Below, piece after piece: positions 15,186-24,125 of a stretch of 64,000 bases of DNA (the first letter of the stretch is position 1; each line of letters starts with the position of its first letter). Source of the stretch: Pelagibius sp040217155 (GTDB lineage: Bacteria; Pseudomonadota; Alphaproteobacteria; Kiloniellales; Kiloniellaceae); assembly GCA_040217155.1 (NCBI GenBank), contig JAVJNS010000032.1, forward strand, positions 1 through 64,000, written 5' to 3'. A model generated the notes under the pieces. It saw only the letters and a list, made by a program, of their open reading frames with translations. It did not search any database and was not told the origin of the DNA. Position numbers and translations under genes: made by a program.

Positions 15186-16322
15186 ATGAAACGCCTCTGT
15201 TACCTGCTTCTGACCCTCGGCTTCTCAATTGCCTTGAGCCTGCCGGCAAGTTCCGCGCCCATTGAGACCCTGGCGGAGGAAGCATTTCTCGTGGATTTCG
15301 ACACCGGGGCGGTATTGCTCGACAAGAACGCCGACACCCGTATGCCGCCGTCGTCGATGAGCAAGTTGATGACGGCCTATATGGTATTCGAACGCCTCGA
15401 CGACGGCCGGCTGTCGCTCGACGATAAATTGACGGTGAGTGAGAAAGCCTGGCGCAAGGGCGGCTCAAAAATGTTCGTCAAGGTGGGCAATCAGGTGCGG
15501 GTCGAGGATCTGCTGCGCGGTGTGATCGTCCAATCCGGCAACGACGCATGCATCGTTCTCGCCGAAGGTCTTGCCGGCAGCGAGGAAGCCTTTGCCGAGC
15601 AGATGACGGTGAGGGGACGAGAGATCGGCCTGACCGGCAGCAACTTTACCAATGCGACCGGTTGGCCGGACGAGGATCACTATGTCACGGCGCGCGATCT
15701 GGCAATTCTCGCGAAGCGCATTATTCTCGACTATCCGCAATACTATCACTACTACGCCGAGAAGGAATTTACCTGGAACGACATCCGCCAGGGCAACCGC
15801 AATCCGCTGCTCTACATGGACATCGGCGCCGACGGCTTGAAGACCGGCCACACGGAAGAAGCCGGTTTCGGCCTCACCGCCTCGGCGGTGCAGAACGGCC
15901 GCCGCCTGATCCTGGTGGTCAACGGCCTGCCCAGCATCAAGGCGCGCGCCGATGAGTCCGAGCGCTTGATGTCCTGGGGCTTCCGGGAGTTCAACAACTA
16001 TGCCCTCTTCAAGGCTGGCGACACCGTCGACGACGCGCCGGTCTGGCTGGGCGCCGAAGACAGCGTGCCCCTGGTGGTGGCAGACGACATGACGGTGACG
16101 CTGCCGCGCAACGAGCGCAACGGCATGAAGGTCTCGGTGGTCTACGAGTCACCCATCCCGGCGCCGATCCCCGCCGGCCAGGAGATTGCCAAGCTGCGCG
16201 TGTCCTGGCCCGGCGGTGTGCCGGTGGAAGTTCCCCTGACCGCCGGCAGTGACGTGGAGCAGCTCGGCCCCTTCGGGCGCATCGCCGCCAGCATCAAGTT
16301 CCTGCTGCTCGGCGCGCCATGA
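15186..16322 (+). CDS. dacC: D-alanyl-D-alanine carboxypeptidase (PBP5/6, DacC-like)
   Basis: The 378-aa precursor has a Sec signal (cleavage near residue 24). Active-site motifs are SMSK (Ser57, Lys60), SGN (117-119) and KTG (219-221), as in class C penicillin-binding proteins. A C-terminal beta-rich PBP5_C domain and a final hydrophobic/amphipathic tail (RIAASIKFLLLGAP) for membrane attachment are present. It removes the terminal D-Ala from peptidoglycan pentapeptides. The gap to tmk is only 10 bp, so wall and nucleotide/replication genes share a transcript, as in many alphaproteobacteria. Confidence 0.96.
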   Translation: MKRLCYLLLTLGFSIALSLPASSAPIETLAEEAFLVDFDTGAVLLDKNADTRMPPSSMSKLMTAYMVFERLDDGRLSLDDKLTVSEKAWRKGGSKMFVKVGNQVRVEDLLRGVIVQSGNDACIVLAEGLAGSEEAFAEQMTVRGREIGLTGSNFTNATGWPDEDHYVTARDLAILAKRIILDYPQYYHYYAEKEFTWNDIRQGNRNPLLYMDIGADGLKTGHTEEAGFGLTASAVQNGRRLILVVNGLPSIKARADESERLMSWGFREFNNYALFKAGDTVDDAPVWLGAEDSVPLVVADDMTVTLPRNERNGMKVSVVYESPIPAPIPAGQEIAKLRVSWPGGVPVEVPLTAGSDVEQLGPFGRIAASIKFLLLGAP

Positions 16323-16332
16323 GCGGGACCCG

Positions 16333-16980
16333 ATGAACCAACGGGGCCGCTTCATCACTCTTGAAGGCGGCGAGGGCGCCGGCAAGTCGACTCAGCAGCG
16401 CCGCCTCGCCGCGTGGCTGCGCGATGGCGGCCGAGACGTGGTCGAAACCCGGGAGCCGGGCGGCAGCCCCGGCGCCGAGGAAATCCGCGCCCTTCTGGTG
16501 ACCGGCGCCGCCGGCCGCTGGGATGCCGTCACCGAAGCCTTGCTGCACTTCGCCGCCCGCCGCGACCACCTGGTGCAGACCGTCGAGCCGGCCTTGGACC
16601 GTGGCGCCTGGGTGGTCTGCGACCGCTTTGCCGATTCCACCATGGCCTACCAGGGATACGGATATGAGCTCGGGCGGGAGAAAGTGGCCGCGCTCTACGA
16701 CCTCGTGGTCGGCGACACCCATCCCGACCTGACGCTGGTGCTGGACCTGCCGGTGGCCGAAGGCCTGGCGCGGGCGCGCAGCCGAAAAGGCGCGCCAGGC
16801 GAGGATCGCTACGAACGTATGGACATCGCTTTTCACGAGCGCCTGCGGGTGGGCTTCCACGACATCGTCGTCCGCGAACCGGGGCGTTGCGTCCTGATCG
16901 ACGCATCCGGCGATGAAGCGGCTGTGGCCGCCGGGATCCGGGCCGCCGTAACCGAGCGCCTGGGTGCGGCCGCGGCATGA
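16333..16980 (+). CDS. tmk: Thymidylate kinase
   Basis: The 215-aa product has the usual length. P-loop GGEGAGKS is at 12-19, the dTMP-binding DR(F/Y) motif appears in CDRFADSTMAYQGYG, and the LID region has DRYERMD. The reaction is dTMP + ATP to dTDP + ADP. ATG 16333 is 10 bp after dacC; the preceding in-frame codons are a shadow of that gene. It is followed 13 bp later by holB, a common tmk-holB pairing. Confidence 0.97.
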   Translation: MNQRGRFITLEGGEGAGKSTQQRRLAAWLRDGGRDVVETREPGGSPGAEEIRALLVTGAAGRWDAVTEALLHFAARRDHLVQTVEPALDRGAWVVCDRFADSTMAYQGYGYELGREKVAALYDLVVGDTHPDLTLVLDLPVAEGLARARSRKGAPGEDRYERMDIAFHERLRVGFHDIVVREPGRCVLIDASGDEAAVAAGIRAAVTERLGAAAA

Positions 16981-16993
16981 ACGGGCGGCGGTG

Positions 16994-18094
16994 ATGGCCA
17001 AGGCCAAGGAAATAGAGACGCAAGCAGCGCTGTGGCCGCATCCCCGGGAGACGGCGGTCCTGCGCGGCCAGGAAGCCGCGGAAGGGGTGCTGCTGCGGGC
17101 CCATGCCTCCGGCCGCCTGCCGCACGCCTGGCTGCTGTCCGGTCCGCGCGGCGTCGGCAAAGCGACGCTGGCCTTTCGCTTCGCCCGCTTTCTGCTGGCG
17201 CCCGACGCCCAGGCCGGCGGCCTCTTCGGAGATGCGCCCGATAGCCTTGCGGTGCCGGAGAGCGATCCGGTGTTCCGCCGCGTCGCCGCGGCCGGGCACA
17301 GCGACCTCATGACCCTCGAAAAAGGCATCGACGACAAGGGCAAGCTGCGCAGTGTCATTCCCGTCGACGACGTGCGGCGCCTGCTGAGCTTCTCTCACAT
17401 GACCGCGGCGGAGGGCGGCTGGCGGGTCGCCATCGTCGATGCGGTCGACGAGATGAACCGTAACGCCTCGAATGCCCTGCTGAAGATCCTCGAGGAACCG
17501 CCGCCGCGCTCGATCCTGCTGCTGGTCAGCCATGCGCCCGGGAGTCTGCTGCCGACCATTCGCTCGCGCTGCTGCCAGTTGCCCCTGGCGCCGCTCGACG
17601 AAGCCGTGGTGAGCGATCTCCTGGCCGGGCATTTCCCGGATCTTGCCGCCGAGGAGGTGCGGGCCCTGTCACGCCTTGCCGACGGCAGCCTGGGCCGCGC
17701 CCTGGCTCTGGCCTCGCATGGCGGCCTCGGCCTCTACCGCGAGCTGATCGGCCTGCTCGGCACCCTGCCGCGGCTCGATGTGGCGCAGCTGCACAAGCTG
17801 GCCGAGAAGTGGGGGCAGGGGCGCGATCCCCTGGCCTTTCAGACCGGCATGGAACTGCTGATCTGGTGGCTCGGCCGCTTCATCCGGGCCGCCTCCACCG
17901 GGCAGCCGGCACCGGAGGTGGTAGCCGGGGAAGGGGCCCTGGCCCAGCGCCTGCTGGACGGCCGCCCCCTTGCGCAATGGCTTGGCCTGTGGGAGAAGAT
18001 CAGCCGCCTTTTCGCCCGGACAGAGGCCGCCAATCTGGATCGGAAGCAGGTGGTGCTCACCGCCTTTCTGGACCTGGAGAACGCGGCTGGCTGA
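16994..18094 (+). CDS. holB: DNA polymerase III subunit delta'
   Basis: The 366-aa clamp-loader subunit has an AAA+ fold with P-loop GPRGVGKA (50-57) and the block VDAVDEMNRNASNALLKILEEPPP that is diagnostic for delta'/gamma proteins, followed by SHAPGSLLPTIRSRC (arginine-finger SRC motif). ATG 16994 is preferred; GTG 16991 directly before it is possible. Lying between tmk and metG, it keeps the conserved tmk-holB-metG-tatD order. Confidence 0.95.
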   Translation: MAKAKEIETQAALWPHPRETAVLRGQEAAEGVLLRAHASGRLPHAWLLSGPRGVGKATLAFRFARFLLAPDAQAGGLFGDAPDSLAVPESDPVFRRVAAAGHSDLMTLEKGIDDKGKLRSVIPVDDVRRLLSFSHMTAAEGGWRVAIVDAVDEMNRNASNALLKILEEPPPRSILLLVSHAPGSLLPTIRSRCCQLPLAPLDEAVVSDLLAGHFPDLAAEEVRALSRLADGSLGRALALASHGGLGLYRELIGLLGTLPRLDVAQLHKLAEKWGQGRDPLAFQTGMELLIWWLGRFIRAASTGQPAPEVVAGEGALAQRLLDGRPLAQWLGLWEKISRLFARTEAANLDRKQVVLTAFLDLENAAG

Positions 18095-18154
18095 TGCCGG
18101 GCCTTTGCTGTCAGGTCCAGGACGGGCCGCAGCCGACCCCGTTGGAGACCCGCG

Positions 18155-19702
18155 ATGACGGCAGGCAAGCCGGCGTACTACATCACGACCCCGATTTACT
18201 ATGTGAACGATTCACCGCATATCGGGCATGCCTACACGACGCTGGCCTGTGACGTGCTGGCGCGCTTCAAGCGCCTGGACGGCTTCGACGTGCGCTTCCT
18301 GACAGGCACCGACGAGCATGGCCAGAAGGTTGAGAAGTCGGCGGCCGCCGCCGGCATCGATCCGCAGAGCTTCACCGACGGGGTATCGCAGAACTTTCGC
18401 GATCTCTCGGCCCTGTGGAAGTTCTCCAACGACGACTTCATCCGCACCACCGAAGAACGCCACAAGATCGCCTGCCAGGCGCTGTGGAAAAAGCTGGTCG
18501 CGGCCGGCGACATCTACCTGGGCAGCTACGCCGGCTGGTACGCCGTGCGCGACGAGGCCTACTACGCCGAAAGCGAGCTGGAAGACGGCCCCAACGACAG
18601 CAAGATCGCGCCGTCCGGCGCCGAGTGCGAGTGGGTCGAAGAGGAGTCCTACTTTTTCAAGCTTTCGGCCTGGGGCGACCGCCTGCTGGATTTCTACGAG
18701 CGGAATCCCGACTTCATCCTGCCGGCCGGGCGCCGCAACGAAGTGATCTCCTTCGTGAAGGGCGGCTTGAAGGATCTCTCGATCAGCCGCACCACCTTTT
18801 CCTGGGGCATTCCGGTGCCCGACGCACCCGGTCACATCATGTACGTCTGGCTCGACGCGCTGACCAACTACATCACCGCCGTCGGCTATCCGAACGAAGC
18901 GAGCGACTTCTTCAAGACCTACTGGCCGGCCGACGTGCACATGGTCGGCAAGGATATCCTGCGCTTCCACGCGGTCTACTGGCCGGCCTTTCTGATGTCG
19001 GCCGGTGTGGCGCCGCCCAAGCGCGTCTACGCCCACGGCTGGTGGACCAACGAGGGCCAGAAGATCTCCAAGTCGCTCGGCAATGTCATCGTGCCGGCGG
19101 AATTGATCGAGACCTACGGCCTCGACCAGGTGCGCTACTTCCTGCTGCGCGAAGTGCCCTTCGGCAACGACGGCGACTTCTCGCGCAAGGCCATGGTCGG
19201 GCGCATGAACTACGACCTCGCCAACCAGTTCGGCAATCTGTCGCAGCGGGTGCTGTCGATGATCGCCAAGAACTGCGGCGGCAAGGTGTCGCAACCGCAG
19301 GACCTGGCGGCGGAGGACGAGGCGTTGCTGAAGTCCGCCGCCGATCTGCTGCGGGATCTGCGCGCCGACATGGACCAGCAGCAGTTCCATATGGCGCTCA
19401 CCAGAATCTGGGAAGTCGTCTCGGCCGCCAACCGCTACATCGATCACGCCGCTCCCTGGACCCTGAAGAAGACCGACCCGGCGCGCATGGCCACGGTGCT
19501 CTATGTGCTGGCCGAAACCGTTCGCCGCCTGGCGCTTCTCGCCCAGCCGGTGATGCCCGACGCCATGGCGGCGATGCTCGACCAGTTGGCGGTCGCGCCG
19601 GACGCGCGCGACTTCGCCCGGCTGGAGGACAAACTGATTCCCGGCACGGCGCTGCCCCAGCCGGCGCCGATCTTCCCGCGCTACGTCGAGGAAGAGGCCT
19701 GA
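18155..19702 (+). CDS. metG: Methionyl-tRNA synthetase
   Basis: The 515-aa class I synthetase has HIGH at 22-25 (SPHIGHAYTT) and KISKS at 303-307. The connective peptide shows only single cysteines and no paired zinc knuckles, and the C-terminal tRNA-binding extension of longer MetG forms is missing, as in the short alphaproteobacterial type. It joins Met to tRNA-Met in the cytoplasm. A 60-bp gap separates it from holB, and tatD starts 2 bp after its stop. Confidence 0.97.
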   Translation: MTAGKPAYYITTPIYYVNDSPHIGHAYTTLACDVLARFKRLDGFDVRFLTGTDEHGQKVEKSAAAAGIDPQSFTDGVSQNFRDLSALWKFSNDDFIRTTEERHKIACQALWKKLVAAGDIYLGSYAGWYAVRDEAYYAESELEDGPNDSKIAPSGAECEWVEEESYFFKLSAWGDRLLDFYERNPDFILPAGRRNEVISFVKGGLKDLSISRTTFSWGIPVPDAPGHIMYVWLDALTNYITAVGYPNEASDFFKTYWPADVHMVGKDILRFHAVYWPAFLMSAGVAPPKRVYAHGWWTNEGQKISKSLGNVIVPAELIETYGLDQVRYFLLREVPFGNDGDFSRKAMVGRMNYDLANQFGNLSQRVLSMIAKNCGGKVSQPQDLAAEDEALLKSAADLLRDLRADMDQQQFHMALTRIWEVVSAANRYIDHAAPWTLKKTDPARMATVLYVLAETVRRLALLAQPVMPDAMAAMLDQLAVAPDARDFARLEDKLIPGTALPQPAPIFPRYVEEEA

Positions 19703-19704
19703 AC

Positions 19705-20523
19705 GTGGGCGGCGCGGCGGCATCTGCGGCGGTCGCGGCTCGGCCCCTGGTCGACTCCCACTGTCACCTCGATTATCTCGAGCGCGACGGTGAGATCGAG
19801 CCGGTAGTGGTACGCGCGCTGCAGGCGGGCGTCGGCACCATGGTGACAATCTGCACCAGGCTCAGCGAGTTCGATCGCATCGAAGCCATCGCCCGGCGCT
19901 TTCCACGCGTCTTCTGCTCAGTCGGGGTGCACCCGCACGAGGCCGCCAAGGAAGGCCAGCAGACGCCGGACAAACTGATCGAACTGGCGGCCCGCGACAA
20001 GGTGGTCGGCATCGGTGAAACCGGACTCGATTACTTCTACGAACATGCGCCGCGTGACGCGCAGCAGGTGAGTTTCCGCGCCCACATCGCCGCGGCGCGC
20101 GAGACGGGCCTGCCGCTTATCGTGCATGCCCGCGATGCCGACGACGACACGGTCGCGGTGCTGCGCGAGGAGTACGCGCAGGGCGCCTTTCCCGGCGTGA
20201 TCCACTGCTTCACCGCCGGACCGGCCTTGGCCACGGCGGCGCTGGAGATCGGCTTCTACATCTCGCTGGCCGGCATCGTCACCTTCAAGTCGGCCCAGGC
20301 GCTGCGCGACACGGTGCGGGATGTGCCGCTGGAGCGGCTGCTGGTCGAGACGGACTCGCCTTACCTGGCGCCGGTGCCCAAGCGCGGCAAGGCCAACGAG
20401 CCGGCCAACGTGGTGTACACCGCCGCGGCCCTGGCCGAACTGCGTGGCGTGCCGGCGGCGGACTTCGCCGATCTGACAACGGAAAATTTCTTCCGCCTCT
20501 TCACCCGCGCCCTGCCTGCCTGA
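19705..20523 (+). CDS. tatD: TatD-family metal-dependent hydrolase (DNase)
   Basis: Start GTG 19705 follows the metG stop by 2 bp; product 272 aa. The TIM-barrel metal ligands are visible: H19-x-H21 (VDSHCHLDY), E in GIGETGLDY, H in LIVHARDA, H in GVIHCFTAG and D in LVETDSPYL. TatD/YcfH enzymes are metal-dependent nucleases. The unusual Ala-rich first 12 residues suggest that translation could also start later. The metG-tatD-MBL order is widely conserved. Confidence 0.95.
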   Translation: MGGAAASAAVAARPLVDSHCHLDYLERDGEIEPVVVRALQAGVGTMVTICTRLSEFDRIEAIARRFPRVFCSVGVHPHEAAKEGQQTPDKLIELAARDKVVGIGETGLDYFYEHAPRDAQQVSFRAHIAAARETGLPLIVHARDADDDTVAVLREEYAQGAFPGVIHCFTAGPALATAALEIGFYISLAGIVTFKSAQALRDTVRDVPLERLLVETDSPYLAPVPKRGKANEPANVVYTAAALAELRGVPAADFADLTTENFFRLFTRALPA

Positions 20524-20533
20524 GGCCGCGGCG

Positions 20534-21310
20534 ATGAAGCTCACGGTTCTTGGCTGCGGCGGCTCCGGTGGCGTCCCCCTGGCCGGGCGCGAAGCCGGCG
20601 GCACCTGGGGCGCCGCCGATCCGGCCAACCCGAAGAACCGGCGCAGCAGGGTCTCCGTCCTGATCGAAGAGGCCGGAACACGCATCCTCATCGACACATC
20701 GCCGGATCTGCGCCAGCAGATTCTCGACAACGACATCACCGCCCTCGACGCGGTGCTGTTCACCCACGCCCACGCCGATCATACCCACGGCCTCGACGAA
20801 CTGCGCGGCCTGGTCTACGGCCGCGGCGCGCCGCTCGACGCCTACATGGACGCGCGCACCCGCGATCTGCTGACCACGCGCTTCGATTATGCCTTCGACT
20901 CCAGCCGCACCCCGCAAAATCTTTACCCGCCGCTGATGACCGACCGGGTGATCGACGGCCCCTTCGAGATCGACGGCATTCCGGTGCGCTCGTTCGTGCA
21001 GAACCACGGCCCCGACATATCGCTGGGCTTCCGCCTGGGCGACTTCGCCTACTCGACCGATGCCAGCGCCCTCGACGAAAATGCCTTCGCGGTTCTTGAA
21101 GGCGTGAAGCTATGGGTCGTCGACTGCTTGCGCGACGATCCGCACCCGACCCACTCCCACACTGCCCAGACCCTCGAATGGATCGCCCGGGTGAAGCCCG
21201 GCCGCGCCATCCTCACCCACATGAACGAAAAGCTCGACTACGACGAACTTCTGAGCCGCTGCCCCCCCGGCGTCGAGCCCGGCTACGACGGCCTGGTGGT
21301 CGAGTTCTAA
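20534..21310 (+). CDS. MBL-fold metallohydrolase, PhnP-like
   Basis: The 258-aa product has the metallo-beta-lactamase motif THAHADH (H78, H80, D82, H83), further ligands H in FVQNHGPD and D in YSTDAS, and a final H in LTHMNEKLDY. The opening KLTVLGCGGSGGVPLAG is typical of the PhnP/cyclic-phosphodiesterase subgroup. In alphaproteobacteria this gene usually follows tatD. The precise substrate is unknown; phosphodiesterase activity is likely by family. Confidence 0.92.
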   Translation: MKLTVLGCGGSGGVPLAGREAGGTWGAADPANPKNRRSRVSVLIEEAGTRILIDTSPDLRQQILDNDITALDAVLFTHAHADHTHGLDELRGLVYGRGAPLDAYMDARTRDLLTTRFDYAFDSSRTPQNLYPPLMTDRVIDGPFEIDGIPVRSFVQNHGPDISLGFRLGDFAYSTDASALDENAFAVLEGVKLWVVDCLRDDPHPTHSHTAQTLEWIARVKPGRAILTHMNEKLDYDELLSRCPPGVEPGYDGLVVEF

Positions 21311-21321
21311 GGAGATCCATC

Positions 21322-21586
21322 ATGCGGGTCATGGTGATCGAGACGTTCCGCGACGGCGATCCGAAGCCGGTCTACAAGCGCTTTGCCGGGCGCGGCCGCC
21401 TGCTGCCGGAGGGCGTCACCTACCGCGTCCTGGGTGGCCGAAGACGGCGCACGCTGCTTCCAGCTCATGGAGTGCGACAGCGTCGAGCAGTTGCAGCCCT
21501 GGATCGACGCCTGGACCGACCTCGCCGACTTTGAGGTGATCCCGGTCACCCACAGCACGAGCGCGGCGGCGCGGTTCGGTCCTTAG
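21322..21586 (+). pseudogene. DUF3303-type small protein, frameshifted
   Basis: ATG 21322 has AAGGAG 7 bp upstream. The reading frame gives RVMVIETFRDGDPKPVYKRF...LLPEGVTYR, then homology jumps near 21427 to another frame (ASWVAEDGARCFQLMECD...DLADFEVIPV) ending at TAG 21584. Together they make one DUF3303-like protein of about 88 residues. The break sits at CGCG where CGCG-CG would restore the frame, so a 2-bp loss in a CG repeat explains it. It could be a real mutation or a sequencing/assembly error. It is the last gene of the tmk-holB-metG-tatD run. Confidence 0.8.
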
Positions 21587-21640
21587 TCGGCATTCAGACT
21601 CCATATCGCTCTTCACGCGCCAGCCACGCCGATTCACAGT

Positions 21641-21671
21641 TGTCATCCCGGGAATAAGTCCCGGGATGACA
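21641..21671. repeat. Perfect 13-bp inverted repeat (REP-like hairpin)
   Basis: TGTCATCCCGGGA pairs with TCCCGGGATGACA around a 5-nt loop. TCATCCCGGGA-type hairpins occur as dispersed intergenic repeats in many alphaproteobacterial genomes. The element lies between the convergent DUF3303 remnant and the minus-strand gene at 21756, so it may also act as a bidirectional terminator although it lacks a T tract. Confidence 0.8.
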
Positions 21672-21755
21672 GCAGAAATCAGGAAATAGCATGCGTGCGA
21701 AGCCGACAAACGGAATACGGCTCGCTGAAGCCATAGGAGCAGAGAACGATCATGT

Positions 21756-22163
21756 TCACGATCCATGCCTCTTGCGAATGTTCGCCTTCATCCGCGCGTC
21801 GAGTTGGCGGTAGTCTTCGGCGAGTGCATCGCAACTCGCCTTGTCGGCTTGACAGAGAAGCCGCGTCTCCACAGCCCAACCTCCCTTCAAATCCTTATGG
21901 GCTGTTCTTTTTGCCGCACTGGGGTGCGCTGGATGGCTTTCAGGTGTGAACGACCAAAACTCCAAGCCCTGCGCGCGTACGAACAGAATCCAGCCCTGCT
22001 GCGTACTTTCCGTTGCCGTGGGATCGCTTCGCAACGCTTCAAGTGCTTCCGCTACGGAGGCGTAGCCGATAGGGCTCTTGGCCTCTTCGGCCAGGGCCGG
22101 AGCAGTCCAGAAGACGGGGGCGAGTGCAAGAAACTTAGGCAGAATCCGTTTTGCACTCACCAT
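21756..22163 (-). CDS. Secreted hypothetical protein
   Basis: The 135-aa product has an N-terminal signal (RILPKFLALAPVFWTAPALA, cleavage near residue 25). The mature part contains YASVAEALEALRSDP, a beta-rich WILFVRAQGLEFWSF segment and a Cys pair (LLCQADKASCDAL). It starts 12 bp after the stop of the large substrate-binding-protein gene on the same strand and is probably co-transcribed. No family recognised. Confidence 0.65.
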   Translation of the reverse strand: MVSAKRILPKFLALAPVFWTAPALAEEAKSPIGYASVAEALEALRSDPTATESTQQGWILFVRAQGLEFWSFTPESHPAHPSAAKRTAHKDLKGGWAVETRLLCQADKASCDALAEDYRQLDARMKANIRKRHGS

Positions 22164-22175
22164 CCAACCCGCCCC

Positions 22176-24125
22176 CTATCGGTCGTACCAGAATCTCTCC
22201 GGGCGGTAGATGCCGAAGTGAGCGCCCGGGTCCCAGTTGTAGATGCCTTTTTCCGGCACGTTGCGCAGCGCCTTGGCGACGACGACCGGCTGCGGCACCT
22301 CGGCGACCGTGCCGATGGTATAGACTTCTTCGGCATGGATTTCGAGTATCTCCCGCCAGATCTCCTCCTTCTCGGCGCGTGACTTGGCGGCGATCCAGAG
22401 GTTGTAGAGCTCCAGCAGACGTTTAGGCTTTTCCATGTCGACCGCTTCGCCGGCGGTGCCGTTGGTCTCGGCGTACTGGCCCCACATCGGCCACTGCAGA
22501 CTCTGCTGGCGGACGGGCACGAATTCCTCCGGACTGCTGAAAGAGGAGGGAATGCCGTTCTCGTAACCGAACCACATGGCCATGACCGTCTCGCCGGCGA
22601 AGATTCGGTTGCGCAGCACTTCGCGTTGCGACGGCTTGGTGAACAGTTTAACTCCGATCTGGCGCCAGGAGTCGCCGATCAGTTCCAGCACGTCGACCTC
22701 TTCGGTGTTTTCGCCGGCGGTCTCCACGATGATCTGCAGCGGCCGTCCGTCGGGCAGCAGGCGAATGCCCTCGCTGTTGCGCTCGGTAAGGCCGATATCG
22801 TCAAGCAGCGCGTTGGCCTTGGCGGGGTCGAAGTCGGCCCAGGCCTGGCGGTACTCCTCTTTGTACAGCGGACTGTCCGGCAGCACCGAGTTGTTCCCTT
22901 CGAGACAGAGCCCGTAGTAGATCACCTGGTTGATTTCGCTGCGGTTGACTGCCAGGGAAAGTGCCCGGCGATAGCGGACGTCCCGATTGAGCGCGCGCCA
23001 CACCGGGTCGACGACATTCAAATTGGGATAGAGCGCCAGTTGCGAACCGCGCACGGTCTTCCACAGGCGGACGTCGTAGCTGCTGCGCTCCTCGGCCGAC
23101 TTGAGGAAAGTGTAGTCGGAGAAACTGAGGCTCCTTGCCTGCAGGTCCACTTCACCGGAAGAAGTCTTGGCCGGGATCAGCGAGCCGTTCGCGACATCCA
23201 TGATGAAACGGTCGGCGTAGGGCAGCTGCTGGCCGCTGGCGTCGATGCGATGAAAGAAGGCGTTGCGTTCGGCGACGAAGCGGGTAGACGGCGGCTCGAC
23301 CTTGTTGTGCCAGGGCTGCAGTGTCGGCAGCTCCGGGTTGGTGGCGCGGTACATGTTGCCGATGCGGTTGAACAGCTGGGCCCAGTTGCGGGCGCCGGCG
23401 GCTTCGACGAAACCTTCGATCTTGGCCGGGTCGCCGTACTTGGGATGGTACTGTTTCAGGTAGTGGGCCGGCATATAGAGGGGCAGGGGGCGTGGCCCGG
23501 CCAGCGCGGGAAGAAAAAACGGATTGGGCTTCTGCCAAGTATAGCGAATCGTCGTCTCGTCGATCACCTCGACTTTGGGCAACTCGCCGTCGACCCGCAT
23601 CGGCTGTTCCGGACCGACCGGCGAGAGTTCGTCGTTGTTGGCCACATCCTCCCAGAAAAAGCGCAGGTCCTCGGTCGTGAAGGGCGCGCCGTCGGACCAG
23701 CGGTGGCCGGCGCGCAGCTTCAAGGTGAAGATGCGCTGATCTTCCACATCCAGCCACTCCAGGATGTCCGGTTCGATCTCAAGCTTTTCGTTGTAGCCGA
23801 CCAGCCGCGCGTAGCCGTAGACGATGAGCAGCCGGACGTCCTTGTCGCGGCCGATCAGCATGCGAATATCGCCGCCGGGCTTGCCGACCGAAAGATTCGG
23901 GCCACTGATCGAAACCCGCGGCACCGCCGGCAGGCGCTCCGCTACCGGCGGCAGCTCACCGTCCGCCACCTTCCGGGCCAGCCACGGCGTTTCCTTGTAG
24001 GCCGCCACTTTGGGGGCCTCGGGAGCTTCGTAGCGCACGATGTCAGCCGTTGCTGTCCCCGCGGCAAGGACGGCCACGGCGAACGCGGCCAGCATCCCGG
24101 CCTTCCACGCTAAGCGATTGAACAT
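22176..24125 (-). CDS. Extracellular substrate-binding protein, family 5 (peptide/nickel type), orphan
   Basis: Start ATG 24125 places a signal peptide (AFAVAVLAAGTATA) directly at the N-terminus; a longer start at 24209 is rejected. Product 649 aa, larger than usual DppA/OppA (about 540). Family 5 landmarks are the Trp-Ser-Asp-Gly motif LRAGHRWSDGAPFTTEDLRF and the segment RYRRALSLAVNRSEINQVIY. Such proteins bind peptides, opines, sugars or metal chelates in the periplasm. No permease or ATPase gene is next to it, so it must share a transporter encoded elsewhere or act as a sensor. Confidence 0.9.
   Translation of the reverse strand: MFNRLAWKAGMLAAFAVAVLAAGTATADIVRYEAPEAPKVAAYKETPWLARKVADGELPPVAERLPAVPRVSISGPNLSVGKPGGDIRMLIGRDKDVRLLIVYGYARLVGYNEKLEIEPDILEWLDVEDQRIFTLKLRAGHRWSDGAPFTTEDLRFFWEDVANNDELSPVGPEQPMRVDGELPKVEVIDETTIRYTWQKPNPFFLPALAGPRPLPLYMPAHYLKQYHPKYGDPAKIEGFVEAAGARNWAQLFNRIGNMYRATNPELPTLQPWHNKVEPPSTRFVAERNAFFHRIDASGQQLPYADRFIMDVANGSLIPAKTSSGEVDLQARSLSFSDYTFLKSAEERSSYDVRLWKTVRGSQLALYPNLNVVDPVWRALNRDVRYRRALSLAVNRSEINQVIYYGLCLEGNNSVLPDSPLYKEEYRQAWADFDPAKANALLDDIGLTERNSEGIRLLPDGRPLQIIVETAGENTEEVDVLELIGDSWRQIGVKLFTKPSQREVLRNRIFAGETVMAMWFGYENGIPSSFSSPEEFVPVRQQSLQWPMWGQYAETNGTAGEAVDMEKPKRLLELYNLWIAAKSRAEKEEIWREILEIHAEEVYTIGTVAEVPQPVVVAKALRNVPEKGIYNWDPGAHFGIYRPERFWYDR

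Noticed and set aside
16994..18094. Inactive P-loop in delta' (GKA instead of GKT/S)
   Set aside because: Degenerate P-loops are normal in delta' clamp-loader subunits, so this is not a sign of decay.
18212..19849. 545-codon minus-strand frame opposite metG
   Set aside because: metG has HIGH and KISKS on the plus strand; the opposite frame has no recognisable domain and is a GC-driven shadow.
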